Source: Euborellia annulipes (taxonomy: Eukaryota > Arthropoda > Insecta > Dermaptera > Anisolabididae). From it: DNA of 64,000 nucleotides. Location of the stretch: positions 124,001 to 188,000 of the forward strand of contig JAKCPI010009525.1 in assembly GCA_023213315.1 (NCBI GenBank), read 5' to 3'. This document shows, in pieces, positions 57,730 to 64,000 of this stretch. The notes under the pieces were generated by a model, which saw only the letters and a program-made list of their open reading frames with translations, ran no database searches and was not told the DNA's origin. The translations under genes and the position numbers were made by a program. Numbering within the stretch: the first letter of the stretch is position 1; every line of letters begins with the position of its first letter.

Positions 57730-57878
57730 ATATATTTAACAAGAGTGAGTGTTTTTTATTGGTGATGTCAAACACTTCATGGTGCCCGGGAATCGAACCC
57801 GGACCCAGCCTTTCCGGGGCATCGGTGTGCTGTCCATTGCACTAGGCCACCTGACCCTCGACCTACACCAATAAAACT
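57730..57878 (-). repeat. SINE family C (tRNA-derived), reverse copy
   Basis: On the minus strand the box A 'ggtggcctagtgcaatgg' and box B 'ccgggttcgattcccggg' (five-pair T-arm) are good, with 'gatgccccggaaaggctgg' between. The acceptor stem does not close properly, and the tail 'ccaataaaaaacactcactc' is shared with the 58660 copy, so it is a SINE rather than a working tRNA. Confidence 0.7.
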
Positions 57879-57901
57879 CACTTCCCTTTGTATGCAAGTT
57901 G

Positions 57902-58144
57902 CAAGGGCGGTCCCAGAGGGGGGTCAAGGGGGTCGTGACCCCCCCCCCAAATCATTTCTTTTTTTTAACACACACTTTTTTCCCACTCACTCTCCCATTC
58001 ACACAATCTTTTCGGCAACTTAGGCCATTTAAGACTTAAACGATACTCATATTTGATTAATATATATTTATTGGGGCCCAGGCCCATTTATTTATACTAT
58101 AAAAAAAAAAAAAAAAAAAAAAACAGTGACCCCCCCCGCCCTTG
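57902..58144. mobile_element. hAT MITE with perfect 8-bp duplication GCAAGTTG, captured SINE A
   Basis: The left end CAAGGGCGGTCCCAGAGG and right end CCCCCGCCCTTG are flanked by GCAAGTTG at 57894-57901 and 58145-58152. The interior is the reverse complement of a SINE A 3' half ('cttttcggcaacttaggcca', 'ttggggcccaggc') between C-run tracts. Confidence 0.9.
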
Positions 58145-58173
58145 GCAAGTTGACCGTGCAAGTTACTAACAAA

Positions 58174-58601
58174 CAGGTCTATTCTCTAAAAACAGACGTT
58201 AAAATTTAAAATAAACAAATGGGTGTTAAAAAGTAATGTAAAAACAATCAGCGTTAAAAAAATGCTATTCTCTAAGCAAAGTTTCAACAGCTACGTTAAC
58301 ATGTTGCTGTTATTTCAAAGCTATCAAAATCATAACCTTACTTTTTAGGTAAAAGACGCCATTTTTATTTTAAACACGACGTTAAAATATTAAAGGCACC
58401 CTCTAGATATGGCATTAATTTTTAACACTATTTACTAAATGTTAACGCTTTGGCTTTAAATTTTTGTTTACAGAATAGCTATTTGAGACAAGGAAGTGAT
58501 TTTGAATAGCATTTTTTTTAACGCTGATTGTTTTTACATTACTTTTTAATACCTATTTGTTTATTTTAAATTTTAACATCTATTTTTAAAGAATAGACAT
58601 G
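58174..58601. mobile_element. Foldback family F, 428-bp copy
   Basis: The arms of about 95 bp are about 90% identical: left CAGGTCTATTCTCTAAAAAC... with 'aaaaagtaatgtaaaaacaa' and 'tcagcgttaaaaaaatgcta'; the right arm is the complement, ending GAATAGACATG. The centre 'ctatcaaaatcataacctta' is shared with the 34642 copy. Many GTTAA motifs occur throughout. Confidence 0.85.
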
Positions 58602-58659
58602 AAAATGTGTTAAAGAAGACCCAGATATCTGTCCCTCTACTGGTTTAAAAAGCTGTGGA

Positions 58660-58800
58660 CAAGTGAGAAATTTTTCTTTAATGTTTTTCACTTTGTTAGT
58701 AACCATGCCCCGGAAAGGCTGGAGATCCTGGGTTCGATTCCTGAGGGCCGTGGAGCGTTGGGCCTCGCCAATAAAAAACACACTCTTGTTAAATATATAT
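58660..58800 (+). repeat. SINE family C, 5'-truncated forward copy
   Basis: 'atgccccggaaaggctggag', box B 'tgggttcgattcctgagg', then 'gcctcgccaataaaaaacac' and 'actcttgttaaatatata', matching the tail of the reverse copy at 57730. Confidence 0.7.
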
Positions 58801-59995
58801 ATGCTTAGTTAAAGTCAGAATCGAGGTATTTTGAATACTAATATCTTATTCAAATATATATATCTCGAAAAATATTTAGATAATATATTATTGGATTTTA
58901 TATGGAGAGTTTTATCGTGTTTATAATTTGTGACAGGTAGTGAGCAGAATAAACTTTCATGTCTTGCTTTGTTCACTTCTAAATGTGGTCTTTCTAATAA
59001 ATTTTTTACTAAATTGAGATAGAAAATTTGACTAAACTTTTGTTTAAAAAATTTTTTTAATGCTTATTTTTACAGGAAAATAAAAAATAAAAGAAATTAT
59101 TTTTTCTAGTTTGTTTAAGTTATTTAACCAGGAGTTTATATATTTATTTTTATTTTTTGATAACCTTAATGTATATCTAAAGAAGTATTGATTTTGTTTT
59201 CCATTATATCAACCCTTTTGAATATATTGACTTTTTATAAGGAAAAATCAATTACGCCTATGTAAACATTTTCAGTCTAACCCTACCAAATTTCAATAAC
59301 ATTTATTTAATTAATTAATATGAAATAAATTATTTTGATAATACTATTTATATTTAAAGTTTAATATTTCTAATCTTGAGTATAATATTAAATAGTATTT
59401 AATTTGTTTAAATTAAATTTTAACGATGGAAGATTTAATATTTTTACTGTGGACCTGAATTCAAGATAACCAAAATTATTATTTTTTTTATTTAAGGTGA
59501 TTTGTAAAAAGAATTTTAATTCGTAAATAAAATGATACAAATTATATTTTTTGCATTATTTTAATTTATTATAGAACAACTTAATAAACCTTCCGAGTGC
59601 CATCCCGTGGCACAATTGCTATAGATTTCAGATCGTTTAATTAAATTACTGATAACTTTTAAACAATTATTTTCCTTTGATTTAAATACGCTTTCAAGTT
59701 TAACAAGTTCGTTAAAAAAGGTGGACTCCATTATTGAATTAATATTCAACAATGATTTATGATTATTTCAAGAATTTCCTTCTGGCCCCTGAAGAGTGAT
59801 AGAACATACAATATTTTGTTGTCTTTTATGAAAAGAAAAAGATAAAATGAAATAAAAGATTGGAAAATTTGGAATCCCATTCATTTATTAAATACAATTC
59901 ATCATTTTCATATACAGTAATTTTTTTATTTTCCCTCTGGTCATACGGCATCACATATTTTTACATTTTCATAAAGTTAAATTAGTATTTATGAT
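58801..59995. other. No recognisable gene
   Basis: AT-rich spacer. A 63-codon reverse frame at 59561-59752 lacks motifs and splice support. Nothing else was recognised. Confidence 0.5.
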
Positions 59996-60092
59996 AGAGC
60001 CTCTTGTGCTAGGGGTTCGCAGCCAATCTCATCCGACAAGTATTTATTTTCTATTAAATTGGGTACCTCCAATGCCGAAAGCCTTTAAATAA
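59996..60092 (+). repeat. SINE family B, truncated copy
   Basis: 'ggggttcgcagccaatctca', 'tccgacaagtatttatttt', 'attaaattgggtacctccaa' and 'tgccgaaagccttta' follow the family B order, with the head deleted. Confidence 0.65.
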
Positions 60093-60678
60093 AAAAATTT
60101 AATATAATTTTAAATGAAAAAATCATGATCTAGATTAGTGTTTCTCAACGTTGTACTCTCTCTTCCACCAAGTCCCTTGATGTTCTTACCATGCCTCTCT
60201 CATTTAATTTTTTTTTTTTTTTTTTTTTTATTAAGAGATATTTTTAAATTAATTTTTTCTTAAAATAAGAAATATATTCATCAAGTTACTTTTTTAATTA
60301 AAAAAAAAAAAAACAGATGCGCTCTCTTGCGAGCGAATTCTGAATCAATCTCTTCATGAAAAAAATGTCATTAAAGAGGTTATTTTTTTGACATTTTTTA
60401 ATTATTTATTATTAATTCCCCAGAGTATTCTTGCACATTTCTCCATCTAAATTTTATGCATTATAGTAAATATTCAATTCTGATACTATAAAGTCGAATG
60501 AAAGTTTGTGACAGTCAGGTATTTTTTAGTTGAAATAATGAAATAAAATTATTATGACAGGCGTTTGTTTGACTTTTAATTTTTGAATTTTGTTTATTAC
60601 TTATTTATTAAAGGATAGAATAAGGACATAATGCTTTATTCTGAGTTTTAAAATATTGTTTTTTTATTTGGATGAAGA
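60093..60678. other. Upstream flank of XRCC2
   Basis: T and A runs at 60209-60229 and 60300-60312. No TATA or CCAAT box is clear near the XRCC2 start. 'aaaggatagaataaggac' at 60611 is unremarkable. Confidence 0.4.
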
Positions 60679-61470
60679 ATGGAGCAGAAAACTAAAGCAG
60701 AATCAGGATTGCAATTACTCGCCAGATTAAATACTAGTCAATCCTTATTAGGATTAGACGAAGAACTTTTCCCAAATGGTCCAGAATCCGGAGATTATAT
60801 CGAAATTTGTGGCGAGCCAGCAACTGGAAAAACATTGTTATTGATGCAATATCTTGTTAAGAGTCTTTTACCAAAAGAAAAAGATGAAATAAATATTGGA
60901 GGACTTGGAATTGAATGTGCATTTATAAATACAGATCATCATTTTCATATAATTAAATTAGTAAATATGATGGAAAATTATTTAAAAAAAAAAATTCCAA
61001 AAATTTCTTCATCCCTTATTGAGAAAATAATAAAAAGTGCTTTAAATAATTTAACCTTGTTAAATTGTTATGATAGTATTCAACTAAAAGTTACTTTATA
61101 TTCACTACAAAAAATTTTATCCTCAAATACAAATATCAATATAATAATGCTTGATAGTATTTCAGCATTTTTTTGGCAGGATGTATTAATAGGTGGAATT
61201 AAAAAAATGGATCTTTATATCAAAAAATGTTTAGAAACAATTAATAAATCTGTGAAAGATTTTAATGTTACTGTTATATATACAAAACAAGACAATTTTC
61301 AATCCAAAGAAAAAATTTACAATGAATTTAAAATTAAATATAAAATATTTTTAAAAAAGAGTGAATCAAAAAATGATATATTTATTTTAAAAATGCCAAA
61401 TAGGGGTTGGCTTAATTATAGAATAGATAAAAATGGCCTTAATTTATATCCAGAAACTAGAATACAATAA
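60679..61470 (+). CDS. XRCC2: XRCC2, RAD51 paralogue (single exon)
   Basis: Nuclear homologous-recombination protein; with RAD51B, RAD51C and RAD51D it forms the BCDX2 complex that helps load RAD51 at breaks and stalled forks. The 263-residue product (human 280) aligns from the N-terminus: AESGLQLLARL, then GDYIEICGEPATGKTLLLMQ with Walker A GEPATGKT at residues 45-52, CAFINTDHHFHIIKLVNMME (the family's FIDTDYHFDMLRL region), LTLYSLQKIL, and Walker B/next strand INIIMLDSISAFFWQDVL at about 153-170. The C-terminal third is lysine/isoleucine-rich and diverged, as in other orthologues, and ends without the usual serine-rich tail. The ATG precedes the conserved block at the usual distance. There is no intron. 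AATAAA overlaps the stop. The gene is convergent with SCFD2 1.4 kb downstream. Confidence 0.93.
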   Translation: MEQKTKAESGLQLLARLNTSQSLLGLDEELFPNGPESGDYIEICGEPATGKTLLLMQYLVKSLLPKEKDEINIGGLGIECAFINTDHHFHIIKLVNMMENYLKKKIPKISSSLIEKIIKSALNNLTLLNCYDSIQLKVTLYSLQKILSSNTNINIIMLDSISAFFWQDVLIGGIKKMDLYIKKCLETINKSVKDFNVTVIYTKQDNFQSKEKIYNEFKIKYKIFLKKSESKNDIFILKMPNRGWLNYRIDKNGLNLYPETRIQ

Positions 61471-62169
61471 ATATATCTCACTTTTTATATATCACTATAA
61501 TGAAAACATTTGTAAATTTATATAAGTTAAAAATAATAAAATCGTTATCATATAAATTATTTTTACTTTTTTCACCCTTAAAAAATAATACCGGTACTTA
61601 TGAACAGTCCTTTTTAGTTTCTCAAATTTTCTAAAAGATTTATGCCCCATATACACCTCGAGAGGAGGGCTGTTTAATCATAGTTTATTGAAGCTTTCAC
61701 TAAAATTTCTACATATCTGTCTTAATTTGAAATATCTTAGACTTTATATTAAGCGTTTTAAGATATACACTGTTCTAAATTTGAAAAAAAAATTCAAGAG
61801 TTGTGCAAATGTAGATATAGAATTTTTTAAAAATACTATTATCAATAATTTAACACTATTTAGTATTCAGGGGCTGATATAGAAATTTTTTTCGGAGAGG
61901 AGGGGGGGGGACGAACTCATTTTGAAATATTCCCTCCCCCCATTACAAAAATATTTTTAAAATACCGTATATACCTGAGCCCCGAGAAACCCGGCCCTCA
62001 AAAACATATTTTCATTAAATTTTATTTTTAATCTAAATGTGACCAAAGGTGAAAAGGTGCCAAATCTTCACCGGGGTCAAAATTGAGTTTTTGTGCTTGC
62101 TGTACAGAACACATCCTGCTAAGCAAGCCGGCATTTTTAGGATTTGCTTATCAAAAGGACAAGCAGCTA
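61471..62169. other. Convergent intergenic region with a hAT fragment
   Basis: At 61868-61960 'caggggctgatatagaaatt' followed by G- and C-run tracts resembles the left half of a hAT MITE and the insert at 52288; a right end is not recognised. The remainder is AT-rich. Confidence 0.45.
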
Positions 62170-62331
62170 TGTTTATTTCTTTATTATAGAATCCACAACG
62201 ACGTTTCGGTCGACTATGCGACCATCTTCATGGCTATGGTCCAGCCAACTAAAAAATCTTACCGTTGACTGAACCCTGGCCTTGAAGATGATTGAAACGT
62301 CGCTGTGGGTTCTATAATAAAGAAATAAACA
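62170..62331. ncRNA. Inverted pair of hammerhead-like motifs
   Basis: The arms TGTTTATTTCTTTATTATAG and 'ctataataaagaaataaaca' are perfectly complementary, followed inward by 'aatccacaacgacgtttcgg' versus 'gaaacgtcgctgtgggtt'. On the minus strand ATGAAGA (C3 changed), stem II GGTCGC/GTCGACC and GAAACGTCG are near-canonical. The plus-strand arm has TTGAAGA and GAAACGTCG with a lost stem II. This is a decayed inverted dimer. Confidence 0.5.
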
Positions 62332-62899
62332 TTCATGCTTGGCCTTTTATTTATTTATTCTACTTCAGCTATTCACCTCGCTAACATATCTTTTTTATTA
62401 CTTTTATTTATGCGACGCACTTTTTTAAACAAAAATATAGATATTGGCCATATATCCGTATATATGTATATAGATTTGAAAAATTTAGTGGGGCATGGAC
62501 CCCCTCGGCTCCCCCCCCCCCCCTTTATATACTCCCTTGTTAGTATTTAACCAAAAGAAAAATTTTATATAGATATTAAGTAGATAAGAACACAAAATTT
62601 TTAAAGACATTCCAAAATAATACATGAGAATTTTAAAAAGTTGTAAATTATTAAAGAAAAAGACAATTACAATGTCTGGTTTGCTTAAGTTTTGATATTA
62701 TGAAATATACCTTTTTATATATATAATTCTTTTAAGTAAAACTTAAAAAATATCCTTCATTAATAATTATGGAATGCAAAAATGTAGAGATTTATAAATT
62801 TATAAAATGCAAGTAGAAACAATTAAAATTGACATTTTCGTACCTCTATTAAATATTAATTAAAACCTTTTAAATGAATCTATCATAAGAGTAATTTTG
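62332..62899. other. 3' flank of SCFD2
   Basis: AT-rich, with a C run at 62509-62523 ('ggaccccctcggctcccccc'), probably another hAT scrap. No separate gene. Confidence 0.45.
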
Positions 62900-64000
62900 T
62901 TATTCATAATTATGGGTATTAAGTTGTAAAACAGATCTTGTGCAGTCCGTAGGAGAAAGTAATCTAGTCGACCCAATTAAATATTTAAGATTCGGAGCTC
63001 TGGAATTCATTGCTTCATGAATTTTTTTCACTTCCATTGCGCTTATTCCTCCCACAATGATCAAAATCACTTGTGGATTATCCAGAGGATGTTGTTGTCG
63101 AGGTAGCATTAATAATTTACTAAAAACAAAGATTTAATTTAAAAAAAAAAATAATAATAGTATTAAAATAATAATATTTACCTAAATCCTGTTTTAATCA
63201 TGTCTTTGAATCCAGCACTTCTACATGTTAATCCAGATATATCGGGTTTCGAAGGGTCTAATAACTCTTCTAAAAATTTTTGAATAAGTCCGAATGTTGT
63301 AGGTGGCAATGCACTTCCATTTGATTCAATAAATGATCTAAAACAATGAAATATGAAATTAGAGCTATTAATAACGTTAGATATAAAAAATAGCCAACAT
63401 ATTCTTTCATATAAAACGTCTGCTCTTTTGAATGCCAAAGTGTCATAAAAAGTGCTTAAGTATTTTCAATAGAGAAATTATTTTTAATTTAATCACCTTA
63501 TAATAATTATATAATTTAATTCGAAAATAAATTTACCATGTTTCCATAATTTCATACATATTGGTTATTTAAAAATAAAACTTTTAAATATATCGTAGTC
63601 TTGCTAATCTGGACTTCGATACTCCCGCATACCGGCTAATCCGGCGTGTTGAAAAGCCACTTCGGGATATTGAAGCAAAAAAAGAGGTTATTTAAAAAAA
63701 GAAAGTATCATTAAAGATTTTTTAAGAGATAAATATTAAATTTTGCATTATATTAAATGTTTTAGGTAATCTGGCAATTTCAGAATCCGGCATAGGGCCG
63801 GTCCCGCGTAGGCCGGATTAGCAAGCCTCGACTGTATTAATATATTTATCATAAGAGAACGCTATTCTTTGTTAAGTTCTATTTTATCAAATTTTAAACA
63901 TCAACTCTTGCTTTACTTACTTATACTTATTGAGATCCCTCCTAGTTCTTGATATACTTTGTAATTTTGATAAAATATGAAAAGCAGCATCGTTTTCAGT
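62900..64000 (-). CDS. SCFD2: SCFD2, last three exons (partial, runs off right edge)
   Basis: Sec1 family domain-containing protein 2, a Sec1/Munc18-like factor expected to act in membrane traffic by binding SNAREs; its exact partner is not well established. Exons on the minus strand are 63921-64000 (cut by the window), 63182-63337 and 62900-63119. All introns are GT-AG and phase 2, and together they encode 151 residues. Exon ends join in frame (NKY-K-SFIES; TGF-S-KLL). Family signatures are GLIQKFLEELLDPSKPDISG, FKDMIKTGF and the terminal NPQVILIIVGGISAMEVKKI followed by YLIGSTRLLSPTDC, matching the FVVGGVTxxEVK...STRLL end of SCFD2 rather than Sly1 or Vps33. The stop at 62900 is close to the human C-terminus. 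A 260-base pogo-like MITE sits in the 583-base intron. Confidence 0.9.
63593..63834. mobile_element. pogo/Tigger-like MITE in an SCFD2 intron
   Basis: The right end on the minus strand reads CAGTCGAGGCTTGCTAATCC, and the left end 'tcgtagtcttgctaatctgg' is its diverged partner; TA lies at both edges. Internal 'ccggctaatccggcgtgttg' and 'aatccggcatagggccgg' repeat. CAG ends with a TA duplication fit the pogo group of Tc1/mariner. No transposase. Confidence 0.7.

Noticed and set aside
57730..57878. Functional tRNA gene on the minus strand
   Set aside because: Boxes A and B and the T-arm are good, but the acceptor and anticodon stems do not close and the 3' tail is shared with another dispersed copy, so it is a SINE.

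Overview
This is an AT-rich, gene-poor and strongly repeat-laden eukaryotic nuclear window. The three supported genes have animal orthologues, short introns (62, 99, 583 and 1000 bases) and ordinary AATAAA poly(A) signals. No operons, bacterial genes, CRISPR arrays or viral genes were seen. The gene set (XRCC2, SCFD2, ABT1/ESF2-type) together with hAT, pogo-like, piggyBac-like, tRNA-SINE, 5S-derived and hammerhead-ribozyme repeats suggests a metazoan. A crustacean or other arthropod is my guess, but that part is inference with low confidence.

Layout. Positions 1-51,600 hold no gene I can name. Much of this interval is mobile-element debris. The most frequent family (called R1 here, about 0.8 kb) recurs at least ten times in both orientations and is a frequent landing site for other elements. 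hAT-type MITEs are numerous, and several have perfect 8-bp target duplications (10565, 18999, 22233, 25875, 46183, 48431, 57902). tRNA-derived SINEs fall into three families (A, B, C), 5S-rRNA-like SINE copies occur three times, and several long foldback elements are present. Unidentified exon-like segments lie at 12976-13299 (+), 26455-26571 (+), 42567-43505 (-) and 57459-57690 (-). They have splice-like borders or gene-like composition but no product I recognise.

Positions 51,600-64,000 hold the recognisable genes: a three-exon ABT1/ESF2-type RRM protein (+, rRNA processing) whose first intron appears to use a GC-AG pair; a single-exon XRCC2 (+, RAD51 paralogue); and the last three exons of SCFD2 (-, Sec1/Munc18-like), which runs off the right edge. 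XRCC2 and SCFD2 are convergent. The three genes belong to unrelated pathways (ribosome biogenesis, homologous recombination, vesicle traffic), so I infer no functional cluster.

The most interesting signal is a set of hammerhead-ribozyme-like motifs (CTGANGA, stem II, GAAACGT) at 27722, 39337 and 47241. Degraded or paired versions lie at 12146, 33543, 54612 and 62170. Their short self-complementary stem III matches the type I hammerheads known from Penelope-like retroelements.
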